Part shown: one piece after another, positions 1 through 7,572 of the stretch
Position numbering within the stretch: the stretch's first letter is position 1
Layout of the letters: the number at the start of each line of letters is the position of its first letter
IMG/VR virus record: IMGVR_UViG_3300030101_004223
Location: 1 to 45,359 of that record
DNA from: a virus
Reading direction: 5' to 3' (one strand)
Length of the DNA: 45,359 nucleotides
Translations under genes and position numbers: made by a program
The notes under the pieces: generated by a model
Database searches by the model: none
Told to the model about the DNA's origin: nothing
The model's input: the letters and a program-made list of their open reading frames with translations, nothing else

Positions 1-1
1 T

Positions 2-322
2 CGCCAGCACGTAGAGACAACCCCTACGGTCTCTAAAAACTTTGTGGTTGGTACTATCCTCTGTGCTAAACATCAGATGGAACAATTTCAGCTATACGAT
101 AGGCTGGACGTCATTGGTACATTCATTGTTATTGGACATCACAATGTGTTCAAGTTCATCGGCAAGAAGTACCTAAGTGTCTGTGCTCCAAGCGATTTCA
201 CTGCTCACTCTGACGAGCAAGTAGTTGATGACCCGAGAGTTATTTCGTATCTTAGAATCCGCGCCCAGAAGTATTTGGGCGGTCTGATACAAGAAATCGA
301 AGAAGGAGTATTTGATGATTGA
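2..322 (+). CDS. Hypothetical protein, 3' end only (cut by window edge)
   Basis: The reading frame is open from the first bases of the window to a TGA at 320-322, so this is the C-terminal part (106 visible residues) of a gene that probably starts outside. A GTG at 44 could serve as a start, but the frame stays open before it and no clear ribosome site precedes it. The C-terminus is acidic (EIEEGVFDD) and I recognise no domain. The last codons overlap the start of the Sak4-like gene by 8 bases and contain that gene's ribosome-binding site, so the two are probably translated from one early mRNA. Function unknown. Confidence 0.6.
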   Translation, partial: RQHVETTPTVSKNFVVGTILCAKHQMEQFQLYDRLDVIGTFIVIGHHNVFKFIGKKYLSVCAPSDFTAHSDEQVVDDPRVISYLRIRAQKYLGGLIQEIEEGVFDD

Positions 323-1001
323 ACCACAGAAAATTGTAGCGGCACAATCGCCGCAACGCTTGTTCATTTACGGCAAGCCAAAGGTGGGCAAGACTAGTGC
401 AGTAGCACAGTTGCCCAAGCACTTGATTATCGACACCGAAGTCAAGGGTAATAACGGAGACCAACTTGTAGGTGGCACCTCGTACTGCGAGGGAGCTACA
501 AGCGTAGTGGTTGACGGGCTACCAAAACTGAAAGAGTGCTTGACCTATCTGCAAGAGAACCCTACTACTCATGACTTTATTGTGCTCGATACTATCGACC
601 ATATCGAAGCGTGGGTGACTGAGGCTGTCTGTAGGTCACATAGCGTCAAGCATATCGGTGATATTCCACACGGCAAGGGCTGGTCTCTTATGCGTGGACA
701 AGTCATCGCCATCATTGAGCAGTTCGCTCGTGCATCTAAGCATATCATCATCGTTGGGCACCAGAAAGATGGGCATGACGAAGAGGGTGTCGAGGTGCAG
801 AAGATTAACCTTACCGGTAAGCTCAAGACTCACCTCTGTTCTATCATGGATGGTGTGGGTCGTATTGTCCGTGAGGATGATAAGCTGATGGTTGACTTCC
901 GGACTGGTGTAAACACTGACGCAGGGTGTCGTATCCCTACCCTTGCTGGTCAGCTTATAGAATTGAAGTGGGATACTGTATACCCTGATACTATCCAATA
1001 A
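315..1001 (+). CDS. Sak4-like RecA-fold ATPase (AAA_24 type), recombination
   Basis: A 228-residue P-loop NTPase. Walker A is GKPKVGKTS (about residues 20-28) and Walker B is FIVLDTID (about 88-95), followed by a second hydrophobic strand with an HQKDG turn, the usual order in the phage AAA_24/Sak4 family. Sak4 proteins are shortened RecA/Rad51-like ATPases that promote single-strand annealing or exchange during phage recombination, usually with an SSB. The ATG at 315 was preferred to a TTG at 312 because AAGGAG at 303-308 lies six bases upstream. The stop overlaps the next start by one base (TAATG), and the next gene looks like an SSB. A general replication-associated ATPase is the alternative; the P-loop assignment itself is firm. 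Confidence 0.82.
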   Translation: MIEPQKIVAAQSPQRLFIYGKPKVGKTSAVAQLPKHLIIDTEVKGNNGDQLVGGTSYCEGATSVVVDGLPKLKECLTYLQENPTTHDFIVLDTIDHIEAWVTEAVCRSHSVKHIGDIPHGKGWSLMRGQVIAIIEQFARASKHIIIVGHQKDGHDEEGVEVQKINLTGKLKTHLCSIMDGVGRIVREDDKLMVDFRTGVNTDAGCRIPTLAGQLIELKWDTVYPDTIQ

Positions 1002-1627
1002 TGTACGGATTTGATGAACAGACGGGAGCTTCAGCAGGAGGCTCTCGTATCCCTGCAGGTATCACAGAGAATGTGTTCCTGAAGGATGTGATGTATGAAC
1101 CCCTCAAGGCTGATGGCACCGGTGACGATGTTATCAAGTTCTTGTTCAGCGACAGCGCAGGTTCTTCTTTTACTCACATCGAGTTCCCGATTGACGCTGA
1201 TCGGTTGACTGAACTTGCAAAAGGCTGGGGCAAAAGCCAGGCCGATGCAGAGTCCTACACCAAGCAGCAGTTCGATGCGCAGGGTGAGCGTATCAAGCAC
1301 ATCCTCTCATGCTTTATCCCAAAGGACAAGTGTGTGTTCCGTGCAGCCAACTTCAAGGAGTTTGCTGAGGGGGTTATTAAGATGGTGGGTGACACCTATG
1401 TTGACGTACCGTTGCGTGTCAAGATTGTCTACAAGAAGAACAGTCAGTACACCACGTTCCCGAACCGTGCTTTCAAGCCGTTCGTGCAGCCCATGCGTGA
1501 ACCCAACCGCCTTGTCATTGACCCCAAGTGGGACATCGTGGAGGCAGCACAGCCAGATACTTCTGGCGATGCATGGGAGTCGAACGAAAAGGCAACAGCC
1601 AGTACAGCTGACGAAGCGCCCTGGTAA
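1001..1627 (+). CDS. Probable single-stranded DNA-binding protein
   Basis: A 208-residue protein with a beta-rich body and a disordered, Ser/Thr/Asp/Glu-rich tail ending ASTADEAPW. A flexible acidic tail with a terminal hydrophobic residue is characteristic of bacterial and phage SSBs, where it recruits partners. It lies between a Sak4-like ATPase and a primase, overlapping each by one base, which is the common phage arrangement for an SSB. I do not see a canonical SSB signature in the body, so the call rests on context, size and tail. It would coat ssDNA at the fork and assist Sak4. Alternative: another replication accessory protein. Confidence 0.5.
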   Translation: MYGFDEQTGASAGGSRIPAGITENVFLKDVMYEPLKADGTGDDVIKFLFSDSAGSSFTHIEFPIDADRLTELAKGWGKSQADAESYTKQQFDAQGERIKHILSCFIPKDKCVFRAANFKEFAEGVIKMVGDTYVDVPLRVKIVYKKNSQYTTFPNRAFKPFVQPMREPNRLVIDPKWDIVEAAQPDTSGDAWESNEKATASTADEAPW

Positions 1628-2676
1628 TGTATCAGCTCAAGCCTGACCTAACTGCAGAATACATCCTTAGTCAATACAGTCAGGAGCAAATCATGGAGCA
1701 CTACCTCGGTGTGCCCATCAAGCTTCGACGTAGGTTTCTGTCCCCGCTACGGCAAGACAACAACCCGACCTGTGGATTCTTCTACACGAAAGAAGGCTCG
1801 TTGATATTCAAGGACTTTGCTGGGTTCTTCAGCGGTGGATGCTTTAAGGTTGTCATGCACATGTACAACTGTAGCTTTCACGAAGCATTGGAGATCATAG
1901 CAAATGACTTCGGTATAATTGATGGGGTGCGGGTAGAACGAGTAGACTATCCGCACCTCGTCACTTTCCAGCGTAGAGAGACCATCATAGAAATCAAGCG
2001 TAGGCCCTTCAACAATGAAGACCGCGAGTACTGGACACAGTTCGGTATCAGCAAGGCGACACTATTGCATTTCCGTGTGCCTCCTCTCGAAGCTGCATGG
2101 CTCAATGGCAAGCTCATCTATTCCTATCGGAAAGGTGACCCGGCCTATGCCTATGACTTTGGTGACGATCAGTATAAGCTGTACTTCCCAAAGAGAAAGA
2201 CGAACCGATTCATGTGCAACTGTAGCGTAGTACAAGGCTACCAAGTATCTCGTGACATTAGTAGAGGAGTAATTATTACTAAGAGTATGAAAGATGTCAT
2301 GGTGCTGCATGAGTTTGGCTTTACCGCCTTTGCACCACAATCAGAGACCGTATACCCTGACCCTGAGTGGATTGCAGGTTTGCTTGCTGAAGCTCCGGTA
2401 GTCAAAAGTCTTTACGACTTTGACCGAGCTGGAGTTACGATGGCAAACTATATGCGCAAGAAGTATGGTATTGAACCCATGTTTCTTACTAATGGCAGGT
2501 TCGGTACACCTGATTACAAGGCTAAGGACATCAGCGACTTAGTACAGCTACACGGTCGAGACGAAGTAGACAAGTACATATCTTTATGGTATGGCACATA
2601 TCGTGACGGTGACGATTCCGGAGTTCATTACACACGTGAAAATGAGCAACCGGAGGCGACCAACTTACTATACTGA
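1627..2676 (+). CDS. DnaG-type DNA primase (zinc-finger-like region plus Toprim)
   Basis: A 349-residue protein that should synthesise RNA primers for phage replication. The N-terminal 100 residues follow the CHC2 primase pattern: PLRQDNNPTCGFFY (40-53), a KDFAG strand (62-66) and a GGCFKVVMHMYNCSFHEAL stretch (70-88). The Toprim domain lies at about 215-300, with VIITKSMKDVMVL where the nucleotidyl-transfer strand should be and LYDFDRAG (262-269) as the metal-binding acidic motif. The usual Toprim glutamate in the first motif appears replaced (TKS instead of TEG), which I recall from other phage primases but did not check. No helicase domain is attached. Start overlaps the SSB-like gene by one base; the RusA-like gene starts inside its 3' end. 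Confidence 0.8.
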   Translation: MYQLKPDLTAEYILSQYSQEQIMEHYLGVPIKLRRRFLSPLRQDNNPTCGFFYTKEGSLIFKDFAGFFSGGCFKVVMHMYNCSFHEALEIIANDFGIIDGVRVERVDYPHLVTFQRRETIIEIKRRPFNNEDREYWTQFGISKATLLHFRVPPLEAAWLNGKLIYSYRKGDPAYAYDFGDDQYKLYFPKRKTNRFMCNCSVVQGYQVSRDISRGVIITKSMKDVMVLHEFGFTAFAPQSETVYPDPEWIAGLLAEAPVVKSLYDFDRAGVTMANYMRKKYGIEPMFLTNGRFGTPDYKAKDISDLVQLHGRDEVDKYISLWYGTYRDGDDSGVHYTRENEQPEATNLLY

Positions 2677-3181
2677 GAAGGATCGTATCCCAAAGAAGTA
2701 CCAAGATTCTACATTTCATTTTGACAGAAAGGGTAGGCTATGTACTAACGATGGGCAACCAATCATTCGTAACGCAAGGAGTGTAAACACCCCGCGTATG
2801 AAGAAGATTAACGGGCAGGACTTCTACGCTGGTAACACAAAACCAGTAATGCGAGTCAAAGTCGTTAATGCAATCAAGGATGCTTTCCGACCTTACCTTA
2901 GGAAGGTCCGGAAGATTCCTAAAGACAAGTTTCCAATTCAAATTAGTTGTGCCATGTTTGATGTACCCGGTAAAGCTGACTGGGATTTAGATAACAAATG
3001 GATTTACCTGAAGGTGTTCCAAGACTTGATTGTTCAGGAGAATATTATTCCCGATGACAACATCAAGTATGTTAGCAAGGCCGCAAGTATGGAGTTCTTC
3101 CCAGTAGAGCAGGAGGAAGACCGAAAGCTAATCTTTACCATCACATCAGACACACGGAAGCACACGTACTTCTATGTATGA
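2642..3181 (+). CDS. RusA-like Holliday-junction endonuclease
   Basis: A 179-residue protein with the RusA acidic signature: DWDLDNKW (113-120), an Asp in FQDLI (128) and PDD (137-139), matching the DxDN...K...D...DD order of RusA resolvases, which cut four-way junctions as dimers. The N-terminus is basic (MSNRRR), as expected for a DNA binder. The frame opens further upstream with an ATG at 2591, but the ATG at 2642 was chosen because the shorter overlap with the primase (35 bases) is more typical and family alignment would begin near there; neither start has a strong ribosome site. It probably resolves branched DNA made by the Sak4/RecE-like machinery before packaging. Confidence 0.75.
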   Translation: MSNRRRPTYYTEKDRIPKKYQDSTFHFDRKGRLCTNDGQPIIRNARSVNTPRMKKINGQDFYAGNTKPVMRVKVVNAIKDAFRPYLRKVRKIPKDKFPIQISCAMFDVPGKADWDLDNKWIYLKVFQDLIVQENIIPDDNIKYVSKAASMEFFPVEQEEDRKLIFTITSDTRKHTYFYV

Positions 3182-3636
3182 TTCATATCAGCGCGAAGGT
3201 TGTGGACGGACAGCTCGTCCCACACGAAGACCTTCAGTTTCGTAACGAGCTTCGTAAGCTCGAAGGACATGACGTTGAAGTCACTGTCCAATCAATACGT
3301 ATACGCAGCAACCCCCAGAATAGATATTACTGGGGTACTTTGCTGTACATGATTCGAGAAGAACTCGAACAGGCCGGCTACCAAGCAAGCGACTTAGCTG
3401 CTGGTGCTACCGGTAATCTGACACGCGATCTAGTCCATGAGGTGATGAAAGAACTCTTCGCTAAGCAAGAGATATATCATCCCGAAACAGGACAAGTGAT
3501 TGCAGTAACTAAGCGGTCTACCCGTGATATGTCGACTAAGCAGTTCAAAGACTACATCGACAACATCCGGCAGTGGGCTGTAGAGAATCTGAGTCTGGAC
3601 GTGCCAGACCCAACTCACCTTTATTCCATACAGTAA
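3178..3636 (+). CDS. NinB/Orf-like recombination-associated protein (tentative)
   Basis: A 152-residue protein with a pattern I associate with phage NinB/Orf-like proteins: RSNPQNRYYWG near residues 42-52, a VHEVMKELF helix, then a STRDMSTKQFKDYIDNI segment and a C-terminal DVPDPTHL. In lambda, NinB (Orf) binds ssDNA/SSB and substitutes for RecFOR functions. It starts with an ATGA overlap on the RusA-like gene and ends with a one-base overlap on the next gene, inside the recombination cluster, which supports the role. The family match is from memory of conserved patterns and is moderate; 'conserved phage replication-module protein' is the safer statement. Confidence 0.45.
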   Translation: MIHISAKVVDGQLVPHEDLQFRNELRKLEGHDVEVTVQSIRIRSNPQNRYYWGTLLYMIREELEQAGYQASDLAAGATGNLTRDLVHEVMKELFAKQEIYHPETGQVIAVTKRSTRDMSTKQFKDYIDNIRQWAVENLSLDVPDPTHLYSIQ

Positions 3637-3845
3637 TGGGCAAATTGAAAGAGTATTACCACGAAGAAATTAATCGTGGTATCAACGGCGAAGACAAAGA
3701 TTACGCCGTATCAGGAATGGTTGCAATCACTGATGCAACAAACAACTGGCTGTCTGGCAAGATTAAAACCGCGCAGTGGGTTAAAGCTATTATGCGAGAG
3801 GTAGTAGACTTCGAGAATATGCACGACCCATGTCAGCCGAAGTAA
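3636..3845 (+). CDS. Small hypothetical protein, 69 aa
   Basis: A short ORF starting with MGKLKEYYHE and ending DPCQPK. The longer open frame starts at 3573, but the ATG at 3636 overlaps the previous stop by one base (TAATG), the spacing used repeatedly in this operon, so it is preferred. Its 3' end overlaps the amidoligase start by 16 bases, suggesting coupled translation with that gene. The sequence looks largely helical with a central Thr-Asn-Asn-Trp turn; there is no signal peptide or membrane segment. I recognise no family. Its position directly ahead of the amidoligase makes it a conceivable accessory or substrate, but that is speculation. Confidence 0.6.
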   Translation: MGKLKEYYHEEINRGINGEDKDYAVSGMVAITDATNNWLSGKIKTAQWVKAIMREVVDFENMHDPCQPK

Positions 3846-4783
3846 GCCGACAGGAGCTACACGAAGCCTTAAGGCAAGACGCTCCATACGATAACGGTAG
3901 TCTCTATGGCTACCATAGCATGAGTCCAATATGGCAATGCTCTACCAATACGACTTATCGATTCGGTATCGAGGCAGAGAAAGAAGATGCTGACGGAGAG
4001 AACATGTGCCGCTGGTATCAGGGTGACCGAGAAGAACTGTTGCCACATAGCTGGCGTGCAGAACGTGATGGTTCCCTTGGCTATCATGGCTTCGAGCTTA
4101 TTAGTCCTATCTATAACCTTAAGGCTGATAGATGGAAGACTGAGCTATCTCATCCAGTACTGAACTATCTTATCCATTGCACAACGACCTATCGCTGCGG
4201 TGGACACATCACTGTTTCTGTACGCGGTAAAGACGATCAGTGGTATGTGAATAAGGCAGCACAGATTATACCGCTGTTGTATGCGCTATATCCTAAACGT
4301 GCCAAGCGTCGTGGGTATGCCCGGTTCTACAAGAAAGGTGATTATCGAGATAGGTACAATGCTATCAACCTTGGTAGCACGGACCGTATGGAGATACGCA
4401 TCTTCGCCGGTATTAAGCACTTGAAGCAACTAGAGTGGCGTATCAAGCTGCTACAAATTCTGTTTACCACAGAGAAATATGATGACCTTAAGTGGGATAC
4501 CATTTACAAGGATCTCCTCGATGTACATCAAGGTCTCGGCAAACACATCTTCGAACTGTACGGTAAAAAGTATGGCGAGAAGGTGATGCTATCTGCTGCA
4601 TATGCTAAGGCATTCGACAACGAAAGTATCGAATGGCGTACCTATTCTAAGGTGCGGACGTTTATTCCAACAGGTGTAAGGAACCAGCTGATTGTTCAGC
4701 CCGACCCGACTCCTAAGTCTAACGCTCAACAACTCACTCTCGATGTGTGTGATTATAGTCAAGAAACAACCAGGGAAGCTTGA
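3830..4783 (+). CDS. Amidoligase (COOH-NH2 ligase, Amidoligase_2 family)
   Basis: A 317-residue protein with the motif series of the glutamine-synthetase-fold amidoligases: YRFGIEAEKE (43-52), ERDGSLGYHGFELISP (78-93), RCGGHITVSV (122-131), YNAINL (176-181) and RMEIRIFAG (186-194). These carry the acidic and basic residues that bind metal and ATP in the family. Such enzymes activate a carboxylate with ATP and join it to an amine, forming an amide or peptide-like bond. The substrate cannot be read from sequence. The next gene overlaps it by 41 bases and encodes a glutaminase-type amidotransferase fused to a gamma-glutamylcyclotransferase, a partnership predicted for phage amidoligase systems by comparative genomics. 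Likely cytosolic: no signal peptide seen. Confidence 0.78.
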   Translation: MSAEVSRQELHEALRQDAPYDNGSLYGYHSMSPIWQCSTNTTYRFGIEAEKEDADGENMCRWYQGDREELLPHSWRAERDGSLGYHGFELISPIYNLKADRWKTELSHPVLNYLIHCTTTYRCGGHITVSVRGKDDQWYVNKAAQIIPLLYALYPKRAKRRGYARFYKKGDYRDRYNAINLGSTDRMEIRIFAGIKHLKQLEWRIKLLQILFTTEKYDDLKWDTIYKDLLDVHQGLGKHIFELYGKKYGEKVMLSAAYAKAFDNESIEWRTYSKVRTFIPTGVRNQLIVQPDPTPKSNAQQLTLDVCDYSQETTREA

Positions 4784-5795
4784 TCAGTCGATTGCGACTC
4801 AAGCCCTGTGTTACAACCCACATGGTTTCGGTATACAAACCTTGGATGATGGGCAGGTATACCATAGCATGGACATTAAAGAAGCACAGGACTGGCTACA
4901 GTCTGAGCGACCTTATGTCTTTCACTCTCGTCTGACTACAGTCGGTGAGACGAATCTAGACAACTGCCACCCTGTGCAAGTCAATGAGCACAACTGGCTC
5001 TTCCATAACGGTACTGTAGCAGTACCACATACATGGGATAAGGAGAAGTCTGATACACGCTTTGTAGCAGAGACCCTTCGTAAAACGCCATGGCAATCGT
5101 GGAAGGACATCCTTTCTCTTACACCCAGCCGATTTGTATACACCCGCAAATCCAAGTCTGGTAAGATGTACGTCAACCGCATCGGTGACTGGCATGAGAA
5201 AGATGGAGTCTTTTACAGCAAGCCCAACGTACTCGACAAGAAGCACCTCGTTGCTGTCTACGGTACGCTACGCAAGGGATTTAACAACCACCGTTTGATG
5301 TCTACTGCTAATCTTCTAGATAGTGGTAATACTCTTGACCAGTACGCTATGATTGCTGAGGGTATTCCGTATGTCAACTCTCAAGCACGTGAAGATGGTC
5401 ACAACATTACTGTAGAGGTATATGCTGTGGACGACTCTGAGCTGCTCGATATGGACAGGTTGGAGAACCACCCGAACTGGTACACTCGTAAGCAGGTGCC
5501 TATCCATCTAGATAACGGGCTGGTTGTCGATGCTTGGTTGTACTTCAACGATACTGTGGACGTTGAAGGACATACATTTCTTTCTGACTTTGAACACTAC
5601 TGCAAGCCAAGGATGGAGCCGATACACCGGCATTCCATCTTTGACGAGTTAGAACAAGAAAGTCAGCACAACTATGGCTATGACTTTCTGTGGGACGAGA
5701 ACGAGAAGAAGTGGTTTAACCTAACAACTGAGCAGTATCTTACAGACAGTGAATACAAGCGTATCACTAACGAACAACTATCGCTGTTTCAATGA
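4743..5795 (+). CDS. Fused class II glutamine amidotransferase / gamma-glutamylcyclotransferase
   Basis: A 350-residue two-domain protein. The N-terminal domain (1-165) begins Met-Cys, so the catalytic Cys2 becomes N-terminal after Met removal, as in Ntn-type GATase II enzymes; supporting motifs are NPHGFG (25-30), FHSRLTTVGETNLDNCHPV (60-78), LFHNGTV (86-92) and SDTRF (103-107). It should release ammonia from glutamine. The second domain (about 168-290) is GGCT/AIG2-like, with VAVYGTLRKGFNNHRL (170-185), Glu225 in TVEVYAV and a DRLENHPNWYTRK stretch (238-250). The C-terminal 60 residues are unassigned. The frame opens at 4692, but the ATG at 4743 is required to place Cys at position 2. It overlaps the amidoligase and then the nuclease gene (ATGA). 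Confidence 0.82.
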   Translation: MCVIIVKKQPGKLDQSIATQALCYNPHGFGIQTLDDGQVYHSMDIKEAQDWLQSERPYVFHSRLTTVGETNLDNCHPVQVNEHNWLFHNGTVAVPHTWDKEKSDTRFVAETLRKTPWQSWKDILSLTPSRFVYTRKSKSGKMYVNRIGDWHEKDGVFYSKPNVLDKKHLVAVYGTLRKGFNNHRLMSTANLLDSGNTLDQYAMIAEGIPYVNSQAREDGHNITVEVYAVDDSELLDMDRLENHPNWYTRKQVPIHLDNGLVVDAWLYFNDTVDVEGHTFLSDFEHYCKPRMEPIHRHSIFDELEQESQHNYGYDFLWDENEKKWFNLTTEQYLTDSEYKRITNEQLSLFQ

Positions 5796-6808
5796 GTTAC
5801 TTCGACATCAAAGCTGTAAGCAACAGCTCCTTGAACTACATTGATCCGGAGACCGGGGGTAATCCCCGGCTCTTCCGGAAGTTCTTGGATGGACAGCTGG
5901 ATGAGAAGCCTTCCAAATCTTTTGAGATTGGAACGCTCATCCACGAAGAGCTGCTCGAACCCGGCAAGCTCGATATCGTACCGGACAATACACCAGGCCC
6001 TAAAACACAGGATATCATTGATGCCTTGTGGAACCGCCTGTATCAAGATGTAGAGAAAGACAATGCAGAACTACTTGCATTGAATACTCTTGACCCAGAC
6101 ACTTGGGAAGCAGTTATTCCCGATGACTACTACCCAAAGTATGGACTGCAGACCAAAATCAATCGCATCGTAAAAGATGGGACTGACTATTGGAAGGCAT
6201 TGTTTACTCACCGTGGCAAGAAGATTGTCGACCCCGCTACCTGGCACATTGTACAGGGGTGTATCGAGTCAATTAAGATGCACGGTGCAGCAGAACAATT
6301 GATCTGTCACAAAGGCTTCGGTACATTCGATGAGGCTATGGAAGAGTTGGAAATCACCTTTGACATAAAGTGGCCCGGTATTGATGACACTTTCGTGACT
6401 ATTCCTATCAAAGCCAAAATTGATAGAGTGCTGTTTGACCACGAGAACAAGCACATTACTCTTGTTGACCTAAAGACTACCGCCAAAGCCTTAGGTAAAT
6501 TTGAGGAAACTGTTGCTATGTACCACTACCACAGGCAGTTAGCTTGGTATCGTATGTGCCTGGAAACAGGATATCCGGAGTACAAAGTAACAGAGTGCTA
6601 TATCGTAGCTGTACAGACTAACAAAGAGTACCCAGCTGAGGTATTCAAAATCGACGAAAGCTACTTGACTATTGGTGTCGAGGAATACGAACAGCATCTT
6701 GATCGTATTGGCTTTCACCTTTCCTGCAACAACTGGGGTAACTCTATGGAGACCCAGCAAGGCATGATTCAAAACTTAGTATACCCAAATGATTCACGAG
6801 TCCTATGA
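5792..6808 (+). CDS. RecE/exonuclease VIII-like PDDEXK nuclease
   Basis: A 338-residue protein resembling the phage PDDEXK exonucleases of the DUF3799/RecE type. Visible active-site elements are GTLIHEELLE (47-56), a helix with the conserved His; IKAKIDRV (206-213, Asp211); LVDLKTT (224-230, giving the Asp-x-Lys signature); and HRQLAWYR (247-254), the conserved Gln/Tyr helix. Such enzymes chew one strand of linear duplex DNA to expose ssDNA for an annealing protein, so it should work with the Sak4-like ATPase and the SSB encoded earlier in the operon. The start overlaps the previous stop (ATGA) and the end overlaps the uracil-DNA glycosylase gene by 20 bases. Confidence 0.8.
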   Translation: MSYFDIKAVSNSSLNYIDPETGGNPRLFRKFLDGQLDEKPSKSFEIGTLIHEELLEPGKLDIVPDNTPGPKTQDIIDALWNRLYQDVEKDNAELLALNTLDPDTWEAVIPDDYYPKYGLQTKINRIVKDGTDYWKALFTHRGKKIVDPATWHIVQGCIESIKMHGAAEQLICHKGFGTFDEAMEELEITFDIKWPGIDDTFVTIPIKAKIDRVLFDHENKHITLVDLKTTAKALGKFEETVAMYHYHRQLAWYRMCLETGYPEYKVTECYIVAVQTNKEYPAEVFKIDESYLTIGVEEYEQHLDRIGFHLSCNNWGNSMETQQGMIQNLVYPNDSRVL

Positions 6809-7478
6809 TTTCGTCGTTGGAGAACAGTGGGCACCTCACCTAAACCGTGAGTTTAAGTCGAAGTATATGCAAGACCTAAAAGAAAAGCTTGAAGTCTGCT
6901 ATACTTTCGGTACTGTATATCCAGCCAAGAAGCACATCTTCCGTGCATTTCGCGAGTCCCAGTTCGATGACACTAAAGTGCTTATCCTGGGCCAAGACCC
7001 TTACCATAATGGTAACGCTACCGGTCTTGCTTTTGATGTAGGTAGTAGTCCTATAGTTAATCCCAGCTTACGTAACATTCTTAAAGAAGTAAACGACAGC
7101 GTAGGAAATACCCAAATTGAAAAAGGTGATCTTAGCCCTTGGGCAAGTCAAGGAGTGCTTCTTCTAAATACCATACTCACCGTAGACAAAGGAGAGCCTA
7201 GGTCACATGCGGATTTTGGATGGGAACCGTTTATTGCTACAGCTCTTAATGCCTTAAACTTTAGAGGTGCAGGCAAACCGCTTGTAGTAATGCTATGGGG
7301 CAAGGATGCTCAGCGCTACGCCCACTTTTTCAATATGCCCGATCAGCTTGTGCTAACTGCACCCCACCCTGCTGCAGAAGCTTATAGCGGCGGCAAGGCT
7401 GGGTACTTTGGCTGCAAGCACTTTCTTAAAGCAAATGAGTTCTTGGCTCGTCATGGACAAGACCCAATTCGCTGGTAA
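6789..7478 (+). CDS. ung: Uracil-DNA glycosylase, family 1
   Basis: A 229-residue enzyme of normal family length that excises uracil from DNA. It shows the water-activating loop GQDPYH (68-73, catalytic Asp70), the LLLNTILTV strand (124-132, Asn127 recognising uracil), VVMLWGKDAQ (166-175) and the leucine-loop region near APHPAAEAYSGG (191-202) with catalytic His193. The canonical HPSPLSA loop is changed to HPAAEA, losing the Ser and the second Pro. The phage probably keeps its genome free of uracil arising by deamination or dUTP misincorporation. It is the last large gene of the early operon, translationally coupled to the nuclease gene. UDG genes are, from memory, frequent in crAss-like phages. 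Confidence 0.93.
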   Translation: MIHESYDFVVGEQWAPHLNREFKSKYMQDLKEKLEVCYTFGTVYPAKKHIFRAFRESQFDDTKVLILGQDPYHNGNATGLAFDVGSSPIVNPSLRNILKEVNDSVGNTQIEKGDLSPWASQGVLLLNTILTVDKGEPRSHADFGWEPFIATALNALNFRGAGKPLVVMLWGKDAQRYAHFFNMPDQLVLTAPHPAAEAYSGGKAGYFGCKHFLKANEFLARHGQDPIRW

Positions 7479-7485
7479 AGAATAG

Positions 7486-7493
7486 TATATTTG
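7486..7493 (+). promoter_or_regulatory. Possible Bacteroidota -7 box (TATATTTG)
   Basis: The octamer matches TAnnTTTG, the -7 consensus of housekeeping sigma factors in Bacteroidota, and lies just after the ung stop. Transcription from it would read through the hairpin at 7535-7562 into the 43-codon gene at 7573. No TTTG/TTG -33 element lies at the expected distance of about 19-21 bases, so this may be chance in an AT-rich spacer. Confidence 0.2.
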
Positions 7494-7534
7494 ATAAAAT
7501 TGAACTATTAATCTAGTTCCCTTACTCCAATTGT

Positions 7535-7572
7535 TAAGGCCCTCGAAACGTCGAGGGCCTTATCTTTGTTTT
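7535..7572 (+). terminator. Intrinsic terminator of the early operon
   Basis: A perfect 12-bp inverted repeat (arms 7535-7546 TAAGGCCCTCGA and 7551-7562 TCGAGGGCCTTA) with a four-base loop is followed by the T-rich run TCTTTGTTTT. It lies 56 bases after the ung stop and should end + strand early transcription. Read on the - strand, the hairpin lacks a strong T tract but could still slow or end the late transcript that converges here. Confidence 0.8.

Noticed and set aside
2591-2641. Upstream ATG for the RusA-like gene
   Set aside because: It would give an 86-base overlap with the primase and a non-conserved N-terminal extension. The ATG at 2642 is more plausible, though not proven.
4692-4742. 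Longer start for the GATase/GGCT gene
   Set aside because: The extension would bury the catalytic Cys at position 19. GATase II enzymes need Cys directly after the initiator Met, which the ATG at 4743 provides.
7561-7568. TATCTTTG as a -7 promoter box for the 43-codon gene
   Set aside because: It ends four bases before the start codon, so the transcript would have almost no leader, and no -33 element is present. It is better explained as the terminator's T-rich tail.
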